The notes: generated by a model from the sequence alone, not told the origin. A stretch of 6,388 nt of DNA from Natronomonas sp. (GCA_007135435.1 SLIW01000178.1:1-6388), one strand, 5' to 3'; shown: positions 1 to 5,600, numbered from the stretch's first letter. Numbers and translations: made by a program.

Positions 1-60
1 CTCGAGGGATACTGACAGCCCGAGCGATACTGTCGGTACTTCGTCGTCACCCGACCCCAT
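1..60 (-). CDS. Possible 5' end of a leftward gene, cut by window edge
   Basis: Reading leftward from an ATG at 58-60, 20 codons stay open to the edge of the window. The peptide begins MGSGDDEVPTVSLGL, and its early acidic residues would suit a haloarchaeal protein. About 12 of its 19 non-start codons end in G or C, which is weaker than in the clear genes nearby. I see no convincing TATA box or ribosome binding site before it. An open run this short is common by chance in GC-rich DNA, and one other leftward frame is also open. The family cannot be recognised. If real, it points the same way as the winged-helix gene at 293-574. Confidence 0.2.
   Translation of the reverse strand, partial: MGSGDDEVPTVSLGLSVSLE
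3..38. repeat. Overlapping direct and inverted repeat near left edge
   Basis: A 14-base unit occurs twice, 18 bases apart: CGAGGGATACTGAC at 3-16 and CGAGCGATACTGTC at 21-34. The same stretch forms an inverted repeat: TACTGACAG at 10-18 can pair with CTGTCGGTA at 30-38, with one T-G pair and an 11-base loop. It could be a protein-binding site or a hairpin. If the leftward frame at 1-60 is a gene, the repeat lies inside its coding sequence and may be incidental. Confidence 0.4.
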
Positions 61-292
61 TTCTCTTCGGCGATGTGATTCGGTCGTAGAGACATGCAGT
101 TCGCAGACTCATCCCCTCAAGCATCGGGTCGTCGAGGGTCCCTCACAGACGCTGACACCTCATTCGACCCGACATCGTGGGAGCCATTTCGCGATTTCTG
201 GGGACCCTCCAAAACACGCTGCTTCTACCGTTCGCTACCAAAGGTGGTGGAACGAAACACGCCGGCAATCCACGGCGTATACGGCGTGGGGT
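61..292. other. Intergenic stretch without a convincing gene
   Basis: This stretch lies beyond the 3' end of the winged-helix gene. It appears less GC-rich than the neighbouring genes. Plus-strand open frames here (for example from 94 and 177) run into the antisense of the winged-helix gene and give basic, Arg- or Ser-rich translations unlike haloarchaeal proteins. Two structural elements are visible. GAGGGTCCC at 134-142 is the inverse of GGGACCCTC at 201-209. An 8-base palindrome, CGTATACG, lies about 20-30 bases past the stop of the winged-helix gene. No promoter or clear T-rich terminator is evident. Confidence 0.5.
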
Positions 293-574
293 TCAGTCGT
301 CGCAGCAGGCGGTCTCGGAGCCGCCGTCGGCGGCCGCCTCGACGGGCGTGGAGATCTCGTAGAGGTTCTGGCGCGCGTCGGCGAAGTAGACGTCCTCGGA
401 GACGATGTCGATGTCCTCGAGTCGTTCGAGTGCGTAGCGGACGGTCCGGGCCGAGAGCATCGACTCCTCGACGATGCCCTTCTGGGTCATCGGGCCGTTG
501 TACTCGAGCACCTTGTAGACGAGCTTCGCGCTTGGCGGCAGGTCCGGCAGTTGTTCCCCGTCAGAATCAGACAT
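293..574 (-). CDS. Small winged-helix (MarR-like) DNA-binding protein
   Basis: This 93-aa acidic protein is almost entirely one winged helix-turn-helix domain. Residues 13-35 form the first helices (PPSAKLVYKVLEYNGPMTQ) and residues 36-40 the second. SARTVRYALERLEDIDIV at 41-58 is the recognition helix and following strand, and residues 59-74 form the wing ending in LYEI. The tail holds a vicinal cysteine pair (ETACCDD). I chose the ATG at 572-574 because acidic MSDSDGEQL is a typical haloarchaeal start and a TATA-like element lies about 30 bases upstream. The longer frame reaching back to 793 would run through the promoter and a tandem repeat, and its translation there is not protein-like. 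The gene is divergent from the EMC6-like/ABCE1 operon. It is probably a transcription factor, perhaps acting on itself and that operon; its ligand and targets are unknown. Family-level assignment is secure, exact subfamily is not. Confidence 0.88.
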   Translation of the reverse strand: MSDSDGEQLPDLPPSAKLVYKVLEYNGPMTQKGIVEESMLSARTVRYALERLEDIDIVSEDVYFADARQNLYEISTPVEAAADGGSETACCDD

Positions 575-579
575 CTGTA

Positions 580-593
580 CCCGTAACGACGGG
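580..593. promoter_or_regulatory. Short dyad at predicted start site of winged-helix gene
   Basis: CCCGT at 580-584 is the inverse of ACGGG at 589-593, with a 4-base spacer. It lies between the TATA-like box (603-608) and the ATG (574), about where transcription should begin. A protein bound here would block initiation, so autorepression by the winged-helix protein is possible. The 5-base arms are short enough to arise by chance. Confidence 0.3.
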
Positions 594-602
594 AGCCAGC
601 GG

Positions 603-608
603 TATAAA
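603..608 (-). promoter_or_regulatory. TATA-like box of the winged-helix gene
   Basis: On the minus strand this reads TTTATA, close to haloarchaeal TATA boxes. It is centred about 31 bases before the ATG at 574. Since archaeal transcription usually starts about 25-27 bases downstream of the TATA centre, the transcript would have no leader or only a few bases. That fits the absence of a Shine-Dalgarno sequence before this start. Confidence 0.65.
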
Positions 609-632
609 GATTGAGGAGACCCGGAGGATACT

Positions 633-668
633 ACCGGCAATGACCGGCAATGACCGGCAATGACCGGC
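633..668. repeat. Tandem repeat, 3.6 copies of a 10-bp unit
   Basis: The unit ACCGGCAATG repeats with no mismatch from 633 to 668. It sits in the 185-bp gap between the divergent starts at 574 and 760, upstream of both TATA-like boxes. The 10-base period is close to one helical turn, so each copy would present the same face of the DNA. It could be an array of protein-binding sites, or an ordinary short tandem repeat prone to copy-number change. The core CCGGCAAT also occurs once at 262-269, just past the 3' end of the winged-helix gene. Confidence 0.9.
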
Positions 669-731
669 TCGGCGGCCGGGGACGAACGCCCGTGGACGGA
701 TTGGCGTCTGGAGCCGACGATAGCGAACGGC

Positions 732-737
732 TTTTGA
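732..737 (+). promoter_or_regulatory. TATA-like box of the EMC6-like/ABCE1 operon
   Basis: TTTTGA lies in a GC-rich setting, centred about 25 bases before the ATG at 760, and is preceded by GAACGG in the place of a BRE. It predicts a leaderless transcript starting at or next to the ATG. No Shine-Dalgarno sequence is seen there. It is the only AT-rich element at the right distance, but a weak match to TATA consensus. Confidence 0.5.
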
Positions 738-759
738 CGCCGGGTGGCCGAGGTCGGGT

Positions 760-1080
760 ATGGCAACCGACACGGCCGAGCGCCGGGCCGCACACGTCCG
801 CGGCGTGACGGTCACGGCGATCTGCTGTCTCGCCGGCCTCGCGGCGGGGGTGATCTCCGCCACCGTCGCCGAGGGTCCCGGCGACTGGCTCGGGGTCTGG
901 GTCTTCCTCGGCGCCCTCCTCGTGCAGTACCCCATCTACAGCCTCCTCCACCGCGCCGGACTCGATCGTCTGGACACCGAGGAGTTCAGCGCCAAGGACC
1001 ACCTCTACGTCTTCTTCATGACCTTCGTCCTCTGGTTCATCACCTGGACCATCATGCTGACGACGGGGGCCACGATCTGA
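760..1080 (+). CDS. EMC6-like three-helix membrane protein
   Basis: This 106-aa protein has a short charged N-terminus (1-14) and three hydrophobic segments at about 16-36, 43-63 and 82-101. A charged loop separates the last two (RAGLDRLDTEEFSAKDHLY, 65-83). Size and helix pattern match small archaeal proteins annotated as EMC6-like. EMC6 in eukaryotes is a core subunit of the ER membrane protein complex, which inserts membrane proteins together with the Oxa1-family subunit EMC3. A role in membrane-protein insertion here is inferred from that resemblance, not shown. The TATA-like box about 25 bases upstream supports the ATG at 760. The TGA overlaps the ATG of ABCE1 (TGATG), so the two are almost certainly co-transcribed and translationally coupled. 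It could be an unrelated three-helix protein; a profile search would decide. Confidence 0.8.
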   Translation: MATDTAERRAAHVRGVTVTAICCLAGLAAGVISATVAEGPGDWLGVWVFLGALLVQYPIYSLLHRAGLDRLDTEEFSAKDHLYVFFMTFVLWFITWTIMLTTGATI

Positions 1081-2936
1081 TGGCCGACGACAGCATCGCT
1101 GTCGTCGACCTCGACCGGTGTCAGCCCGACCGGTGCAACTACGAGTGCGCGAACTTCTGCCCGCCGAACCGGACGGGCAAGGAGTGCATCGTCACCCGCG
1201 AGGAGCGCCACGGCGACGAGGTCCCGTACGCCGGCGGCCCCGACCAGGTGTCCATCTCCGAGGAGATCTGCCTGGGCGAGACCTGCGGCATCTGCGTCGT
1301 GAAGTGCCCCTTCGACGCCCTCGAGATCATCAACCTGCCCCAGGAGCTCGACGAGCACCCGACCCACCGGTACGGCGAGAACAGCTTCGCGCTCTACGGA
1401 CTCCCGGCGCCACAGGAGGGACGGGTCACCGGCATCCTCGGCCCCAACGGCATCGGGAAGACGACCGCGGTGCACGTCCTCGCCGGCGAGATCACGCCGA
1501 ACCTCGGTCGGTTCGACGACGAACCGGACTGGGAGGAGGTCTTCGAGACCTATCGCGGGACCGCGCTGCAGGACTACCTCGAGGACCTGCGGGAGGGGTC
1601 GCTCACCGTCGCCCGCAAGCCGCAGTACGTCGACCGCATCCCCGACCAGTTCGACGGGGTGACGCGCGAGCTGCTCGCTGGCGTCGACGAGCGCGGCGTG
1701 GCCGACGACATCGTCGAGCGCCTCGAGATCGGGCCCGTGGTCGACCAGCCCATCGAAACCCTCTCCGGCGGCGAGCTCCAGCGGGTCGCCATCGCGGCCT
1801 GCCTCGTGCGGGACGCCGACTTCTACTTCCTCGACGAGATCACCCCGTACCTCGACATCGGCCAGCGCGTGACCGCCGCCCGGCTCGTCCAGGAGCTCTC
1901 CGCGGAGGGGCGCTCGATGCTCGTCGTCGAGCACGACCTGGCGGTGCTCGACCTGCTCGCCGACGCCCTCCACGTCGGCTACGGTGAACCGGGCGTCTTC
2001 GGCGTCGTGACCGGCCCGAAGTCGACGAAGGCGGGGATCAACGAGTACCTGGAGGGCTACCTCGAGAACGAGAACATGCGCATCCGCCCGGGGAGCATCG
2101 AGTTCGAGGAGCACGCCCCGCGCACCGTCACGCGCGGCGACGTCCTCGTCGAGTACCCCGCACTGACCAAGTCCTACGGCGAGGGCGAGTTCACCCTCGA
2201 GGTCGACGCCGGGACGATCCACCGCAACGAGGTCCTGGGCATCGTCGGGCCCAACGGCATCGGGAAGTCCACGTTCGCGAAGCTCCTGGCGGGTCGCCTC
2301 GAGCCCGACGAGGGGTCCGTCGCGTTCGACTCCGCGTCCGAGGGCGACCTGGAGATCTCCTACAAGCCCCAGTACGTCGAGATCGACCAGCCGATGCGCG
2401 TCGACGCCTTCCTCCGGTCGATCACCGACGACTTCGGCTCGTCGTACTGGACCACCGAGATCGCCCAGCCGCTCCAGCTCGAGCGCATCTTCGAGCAGGA
2501 CCTCCCCGACCTCTCCGGCGGCGAGCGCCAGCGGGTCGCCATCGCCGCCTGCCTCTCGACGGAGGCGGACCTCTACCTGCTGGACGAGCCCTCCGCCCAC
2601 CTCGACGTCGAACAGCGGGTGCTCGCGACGCGAGCCATCCGGCGCTACACCGAGAACCACGACAAGACGGCGATGGTCATCGACCACGACATATACATGA
2701 TCGACCTGCTCTCGGACCGGCTGCAGGTCTTCGAGGGCACCCCCGCGGAGTACGGCCACGCCGGCGAGCCGATGTCCATGCGCGGAGGGATGAACGCGTT
2801 CCTCGCGAACCTGGACGTGACGTTCCGCCGCGACGAGCGGACCGGCCGTCCGCGAATCAACAAGCCGGGCTCCCAGAAGGACCGCGAGCAGAAGCAGGCG
2901 GGCGAGTACTACTACGCGCCGACAGAGGAGGAGTGA
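1080..2936 (+). CDS. abce1: ABCE1/RLI ribosome-recycling ATPase
   Basis: This 618-aa soluble protein has the full ABCE1 layout. The N-terminal iron-sulfur domain shows C14-x4-C19-x3-C23-x3-C27-P and C64-x4-C69-x2-C72-x3-C76-P, which should bind two [4Fe-4S] clusters. Nucleotide-binding domain 1 has Walker A GPNGIGKTT (121-129), a helix-loop-helix insertion near 158-175, signature LSGGELQR (228-235), Walker B ending D252-E253, and H285. Domain 2 has Walker A GPNGIGKST (390-398), signature LSGGERQR (478-485), D502-E503 and H536. The C-terminal hinge contains the family-typical DREQKQAGEYYY. In Archaea and eukaryotes ABCE1 binds the ribosome with release factor aRF1 or Pelota, splits it into subunits by ATP-driven closure, and stays on the small subunit into initiation. 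The start overlaps the stop of the EMC6-like gene as TGATG. An in-frame extension back to 744 is the antisense-like continuation and is not used. Minor oddity: the first Walker B is followed by ITPYLD where eukaryotic ABCE1 has PSSYLD. Confidence 0.98.
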   Translation: MADDSIAVVDLDRCQPDRCNYECANFCPPNRTGKECIVTREERHGDEVPYAGGPDQVSISEEICLGETCGICVVKCPFDALEIINLPQELDEHPTHRYGENSFALYGLPAPQEGRVTGILGPNGIGKTTAVHVLAGEITPNLGRFDDEPDWEEVFETYRGTALQDYLEDLREGSLTVARKPQYVDRIPDQFDGVTRELLAGVDERGVADDIVERLEIGPVVDQPIETLSGGELQRVAIAACLVRDADFYFLDEITPYLDIGQRVTAARLVQELSAEGRSMLVVEHDLAVLDLLADALHVGYGEPGVFGVVTGPKSTKAGINEYLEGYLENENMRIRPGSIEFEEHAPRTVTRGDVLVEYPALTKSYGEGEFTLEVDAGTIHRNEVLGIVGPNGIGKSTFAKLLAGRLEPDEGSVAFDSASEGDLEISYKPQYVEIDQPMRVDAFLRSITDDFGSSYWTTEIAQPLQLERIFEQDLPDLSGGERQRVAIAACLSTEADLYLLDEPSAHLDVEQRVLATRAIRRYTENHDKTAMVIDHDIYMIDLLSDRLQVFEGTPAEYGHAGEPMSMRGGMNAFLANLDVTFRRDERTGRPRINKPGSQKDREQKQAGEYYYAPTEEE

Positions 2937-3115
2937 GGAGCCGTCTCGCCGAGGGACGGTGGTCGTCTGACGTGCTGGTCGTCCCCCGCAACCGAACCGG
3001 GAGAACGAACGGCGACACAGTTCTCCGCCGTAACGATTTCGAACGGTGGTCGTCCGTCGGTACAGCGACGCCGTTCCGAGCGAGGGACAGCTACCGGACC
3101 TGGACGCGTCGGACG
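2937..3115. other. Convergent gap with several short repeats
   Basis: This gap lies between the ends of ABCE1 and the convergent acetyltransferase gene and holds no gene. ACGGTGGTCGTC occurs twice, at about 2956-2967 and 3043-3054. Possible hairpins are GGGACG (2953-2958) with CGTCCC (2980-2985), GGAGAAC (3000-3006) with GTTCTCC (3020-3026), and GAACGG (3041-3046) with CCGTTC (3071-3076). ACGGCG (3009-3014) could instead pair with CGCCGT (3026-3031), interleaved with the second hairpin. One or more may help end transcription from either side. None is followed by the T-run typical of archaeal terminators, so I do not call a terminator. Confidence 0.4.
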
Positions 3116-3880
3116 TCAGGTTCGAGGCTCGAAGTTGTGGTAGTCGACGACGGGTTCGAACCCCATCTTCTCGTAGACTGGGTAGCCCATCTCCGACGAC
3201 TGTAACACCCCGATCTGGCAACCTGACTCCCGACCAGCACGCAGCACCTCCCACGTCATGTCGGTCCCGATCCCCCGACCGCGGTGGTCCTCCACGGTGG
3301 CGATCGAGTAGACTCCCGCAACGCCGTCCCGTTGGAGGAGCGTCCCGCAGGAGACGCAGCGTCCATCGATCCGGCCGACGAGCAACTCGTACGTGGCGTC
3401 GTCCAGGACGGACGGCGGAATCAGTGTCTCCGTGACGTCGTGCGGGACGTCGAACACATCCGCGAATACCGGGACGAGCTCCTCGAGGTCGTCCTCGTCA
3501 GTGACGCGTTCGATGGACGCCTCGGACGAAGGGGCGGGGATTCCGTCGAGCGACCGGAGGACCATGCCCGGTTGCGAGACCCCGGCATCTACGAGGTCGA
3601 GGGACGATGCGACGGCTTCGACCTCCGCCCGTCTTTCATCCGTCGTGGTCAACCAGAAGGGATCACCACGGTCGTGCATCCACTCGACCGCCGCCTCGAT
3701 CGCTTCGGGCGTTCTACCCCCGATGGTGAATATCCGATTGAACGACGTGATATCCGTCCCCGTCGACGTTACGGTCACCGGATCGAACCTGGCGATCGCC
3801 CCGTCCGGGGCGTACTCGGCCGCCTTCTCGAAGGCGAACTGGAAGTTCTCGTTCGCCCGTGTAACCTCCACCCCTGTCAT
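3116..3880 (-). CDS. GNAT-family N-acetyltransferase, two-domain form
   Basis: This acidic 254-aa protein should transfer an acetyl group from acetyl-CoA to an amine; the substrate cannot be read from sequence. The C-terminal half (about 122-254) is a GNAT domain. A strand, GVYSIATV (189-196), leads into the acetyl-CoA pyrophosphate loop R200-x-x-G203-x-G205 and its helix. Then come a further strand (CQIGVLQSS, 221-229) and the family-typical YEKMGFEPV (236-244). The N-terminal half (about 1-115) lacks that loop but has the length of a second, degenerate GNAT-like domain, as in many two-domain members. The ATG at 3878-3880 has a TATA-like element about 29 bases upstream and no Shine-Dalgarno, consistent with a leaderless message. 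It is convergent with ABCE1 and 224 bases beyond the membrane-protein gene, so probably a separate unit. No resistance or toxin-antitoxin role is indicated. Confidence 0.9.
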   Translation of the reverse strand: MTGVEVTRANENFQFAFEKAAEYAPDGAIARFDPVTVTSTGTDITSFNRIFTIGGRTPEAIEAAVEWMHDRGDPFWLTTTDERRAEVEAVASSLDLVDAGVSQPGMVLRSLDGIPAPSSEASIERVTDEDDLEELVPVFADVFDVPHDVTETLIPPSVLDDATYELLVGRIDGRCVSCGTLLQRDGVAGVYSIATVEDHRGRGIGTDMTWEVLRAGRESGCQIGVLQSSEMGYPVYEKMGFEPVVDYHNFEPRT

Positions 3881-3905
3881 GGAGTGGCCTGTGCGGGCTG
3901 GAGCA

Positions 3906-3912
3906 GAAATAG
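3906..3912 (-). promoter_or_regulatory. TATA-like box of the acetyltransferase gene
   Basis: On the minus strand this reads CTATTTC, centred about 29 bases before the ATG at 3880, which predicts a leaderless transcript. Just upstream on the same strand is a tandem pair of the heptamer ACGGACC (3918-3931), in the region where TFB or a regulator would contact the DNA. The TATA match is moderate. Confidence 0.45.
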
Positions 3913-3975
3913 CTGTGGGTCCGTGGTCCGTCTTCTCGTCATTCGGGCCAACCCCCCTGGACCAAACCGAACGCG

Positions 3976-3989
3976 GAGACTGTCGTCTC
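3976..3989 (-). terminator. Weak hairpin, possible terminator of membrane-protein gene
   Basis: GAGAC at 3976-3980 pairs with GTCTC at 3985-3989 around a 4-base loop. It lies about 115 bases past the stop of the membrane-protein gene. On the minus strand only a short TTT run follows (in GTTTGGT, 3961-3967), so termination here is a guess. Confidence 0.2.
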
Positions 3990-4023
3990 AGGTTAGGGGG
4001 TGTCCGTCCCGCAACGCTGCCCG

Positions 4024-4043
4024 ATCCGTGAGATCTCCCGGAT
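4024..4043. promoter_or_regulatory. 20-bp near-perfect palindrome
   Basis: The sequence runs ATCCGTGAGA then TCTCCCGGAT, pairing at 9 of 10 positions with no spacer. It lies in the 224-base gap between the membrane-protein gene (stop at 4105) and the acetyltransferase start (3880), about 60 bases downstream of the former and 145 upstream of the latter. Such dyads often bind dimeric regulators. It is far from the predicted acetyltransferase TATA box, so its target is unclear. The rest of the gap holds no gene. Confidence 0.4.
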
Positions 4044-4104
4044 GGCGACTGAGAGCGCTAAACGAGGGGAGGTTCGCGCGTCGGCGTCTCTGTGCAACGA
4101 ATTC

Positions 4105-4551
4105 CTACTGCACGCCCTGCTCCCGGATCCTGTCGACGCTGGCACATCTGTCGATGAGGTACGCCGCCCCCGCAATCCCGCCAGCGAGGACGACGGCGAT
4201 GGGCAACCGGACGAGGAGCGTGTAGAGGACGGCGGCCACCCACAGCCCGCCACCGTCCGGGCCGGTCTGGCTGACCACGCGATCCACGAGGACCACCGGC
4301 GGATACAGTAGGACGAAGCCCGCCGTCGCGTAGAGCCCGCTCACGATCGCTCGACGCGACGTGTCACGCTGAGAGAGGAAGACGAACAGCACACAGACGA
4401 GCAGCACGAGTAGCCACCCGCTCTTCCAGAGCCTGCCGAAGACTACCGTCCCGACGAGCCCTGCGACGAGCGCCATCGCGAACGCGACGAGTCCGACCGC
4501 GACACTCGTCGGTCGGTATCGCGGGAGACGACGGGTGTGGGAGTCGGTCAT
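4105..4551 (-). CDS. Four-helix membrane protein of unknown function
   Basis: I do not recognise this 148-aa protein. It has a basic N-terminal stretch (RRLPRYRP, 7-14) and hydrophobic segments at about 16-38, 46-60, 68-90 and 103-133. The last is long enough to be one long helix or two short ones split near LVRLP. The C-terminal tail is short and charged (DRCASVDRIREQ, 134-145). The basic residues before the first helix suggest a cytoplasmic N-terminus by the positive-inside rule. No catalytic or transport motif is visible. The ATG at 4549-4551 was preferred over an upstream in-frame ATG at 4731 because the extra 60 residues are Arg-rich, unlike a haloarchaeal protein, and run through the TATA box at 4584-4589. 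GGAGG directly abuts the ATG, too close to work as a normal Shine-Dalgarno. Likely its own transcription unit. Confidence 0.8.
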   Translation of the reverse strand: MTDSHTRRLPRYRPTSVAVGLVAFAMALVAGLVGTVVFGRLWKSGWLLVLLVCVLFVFLSQRDTSRRAIVSGLYATAGFVLLYPPVVLVDRVVSQTGPDGGGLWVAAVLYTLLVRLPIAVVLAGGIAGAAYLIDRCASVDRIREQGVQ

Positions 4552-4583
4552 CCTCCGACGACGCGGCCTTCGCGTCCGCTTCG

Positions 4584-4589
4584 TATATA
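4584..4589 (-). promoter_or_regulatory. TATA box of the membrane-protein gene
   Basis: TATATA is flanked by GC-rich DNA and centred about 36 bases before the ATG at 4551. Transcription would start near 4560, giving a leader of about 10 bases. It is the cleanest TATA match in the window and supports the start chosen for this gene. Confidence 0.65.
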
Positions 4590-4640
4590 CCTCGGTTCGC
4601 TTTCTAGCTCCCAGTCGTGTCTGCCTGCGCTGACCGGTGG

Positions 4641-4715
4641 CTATGCCGAGTCGTGGGGGGACATGCGCCACTGGGTCGGCCGGCGTCTCGAGGCCAGCTG
4701 CCCTTGCTCGGCCAT
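4641..4715 (-). CDS. 24-codon ORF coupled to the hydrolase stop (doubtful)
   Basis: The hydrolase stop at 4715-4717 overlaps an ATG as TGATG, the same arrangement as between the EMC6-like gene and ABCE1. The frame that follows encodes 24 residues starting MAEQGQLASRRRP and ending SPHDSA. It is Arg-rich with no recognisable motif. Because the overlap would favour reinitiation, the peptide might be made, but the composition is unlike haloarchaeal proteins and the overlap may be accidental. Confidence 0.15.
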   Translation of the reverse strand: MAEQGQLASRRRPTQWRMSPHDSA

Positions 4716-5596
4716 CACTCCGCACCACCAATCACCGAACGAACCTCCTCGATGAAGCGGTCCGGCGTGGTGAACATCGCCTCGTGGGCCTGATCCTCGA
4801 AGGTGAGGATCTGCGCGTTCGGGAGGGCGTCGGCGACCGCCTCGGTCGCCGCCCGGAACAACGCGGGGCTCTCGCTCCCGGTCAGGAGGACGGTCGGTGT
4901 GGTCATCGAGGCGAACCGGTCGGCGTCGAACTCGTATTCGCTGACGGCCCGGACGTTCCTCGTCCAGACGTCCGCAGCGTCGACGAGGTCCGGCCAATCC
5001 GGTGACGAACGCTGGGCATCGATCTCCTCGGGGGCCGACTGGGCGACCTCCTCGAGGAAGAAGACGAGCACCTCCTCGTCGTTCCCTTCGGCGAGCAGTC
5101 TCTCCATCTCGGCGATCACGTCGTCGGAGACGACCTCGTGCTCACCGACGGGGATCGGCGGCTCGTAGAGCACCAGCTGGCGGAGATTCTCGGTTCGTCG
5201 GGAGGCCTCCAGCGAGAGGAGGGCCCCGGAGGAGTGGCCGAGCAGTGTCGCCGGCCCGTCGACGGCGTCGACCACCGCGGCCACGTCCTCGAACTCCCGC
5301 TCCAGGTCGTACGCCCCGTGGTCGCCGCTCCGGCCCACGCCGCGGCAGTCCATCGCGTAGACAGTGTGGTCCGCGGCGAGGGTGACACGGATGTCGGAGT
5401 GGTCCCAGAACCGGTGGTCGCACGCGCCCCCGTGGACGAGCACGAGTGGTGGCCCGCTCCCGGTCCGTTCGAACGCGATCTCGGTCCCATCGGCCGACGC
5501 TACTGTCTCCATCGCCCCTCCGGTCGCGGTGGTGCTGTCGCCGGTACTGGTGCTGGTGCTGGTACTGGTGCTGGTATTGTTACGTGGTTCGCTCAT
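4715..5596 (-). CDS. Alpha/beta-hydrolase fold protein
   Basis: This 293-aa protein is a single-domain alpha/beta hydrolase after a low-complexity N-terminus. The domain starts near residue 30 and shows the oxyanion-hole motif H55-G56-G57, the nucleophile elbow G120-H-S122-S-G124, and the catalytic histidine at H271 (FEDQAHEAMF). The triad acid is not obvious: after strand 7, LLTGSES (237-243) has glutamate E242 where aspartate is usual, and E145 in LVLYEPP is another candidate. Esterase or related hydrolase activity is likely; the substrate cannot be told. There is no cofactor or secretion motif (no Tat or Sec signal), so it should be cytoplasmic. Residues 8-18 alternate Thr and Ser. A Shine-Dalgarno AGGAG four bases before the ATG at 5594-5596 supports this start. 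The ATG at 5510-5512 (265 aa) would begin at the conserved domain and is the alternative. It lies 127 bases after a FilR1-type regulator gene on the same strand. Confidence 0.92.
   Translation of the reverse strand: MSEPRNNTSTSTSTSTSTGDSTTATGGAMETVASADGTEIAFERTGSGPPLVLVHGGACDHRFWDHSDIRVTLAADHTVYAMDCRGVGRSGDHGAYDLEREFEDVAAVVDAVDGPATLLGHSSGALLSLEASRRTENLRQLVLYEPPIPVGEHEVVSDDVIAEMERLLAEGNDEEVLVFFLEEVAQSAPEEIDAQRSSPDWPDLVDAADVWTRNVRAVSEYEFDADRFASMTTPTVLLTGSESPALFRAATEAVADALPNAQILTFEDQAHEAMFTTPDRFIEEVRSVIGGAE
5543..5578. repeat. Hexanucleotide microsatellite encoding a Thr-Ser run
   Basis: Six adjoining copies of GGTRCT (the last is GGTATT) lie inside the start of the hydrolase gene. On the coding strand they read as alternating Ser and Thr codons (residues 7-18, the first copy being Asn-Thr). 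A six-base unit keeps the reading frame when copies are gained or lost, so the linker length could vary between strains without breaking the gene. Confidence 0.85.
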
Positions 5597-5600
5597 GGTT

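Noticed and set aside
94..663. 189-residue plus-strand open frame
   Set aside because: Antisense to the winged-helix gene, Arg-rich, and ends inside the tandem repeat.
633..668. CRISPR-like array
   Set aside because: The 10-bp units are directly adjacent, with no spacers, and far shorter than CRISPR repeats.
575..793. Longer form of the winged-helix protein starting at 793
   Set aside because: It would translate the promoter and the 10-bp tandem repeat, and crosses the start of the divergent gene.
744..1079. In-frame N-terminal extension of ABCE1 back to 744
   Set aside because: The extension overlaps the EMC6-like gene in another frame and is Arg- and Pro-rich; ABCE1 homology begins at the ATG at 1080 with the expected length of about 600 residues.
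1005..3254. 749-residue minus-strand open frame antisense to ABCE1
   Set aside because: Long antisense frames are routine in GC-rich haloarchaeal genes. Its translation is low-complexity and the sense frame is a clear ABCE1.
3284..4225. Plus-strand open frames across the acetyltransferase gene
   Set aside because: Antisense shadows; the minus frame carries the GNAT motif and a matching promoter.
4552..4731. Upstream start at 4731 for the membrane protein
   Set aside because: The added 60 residues are strongly basic and run through the TATATA box and the end of the hydrolase gene.
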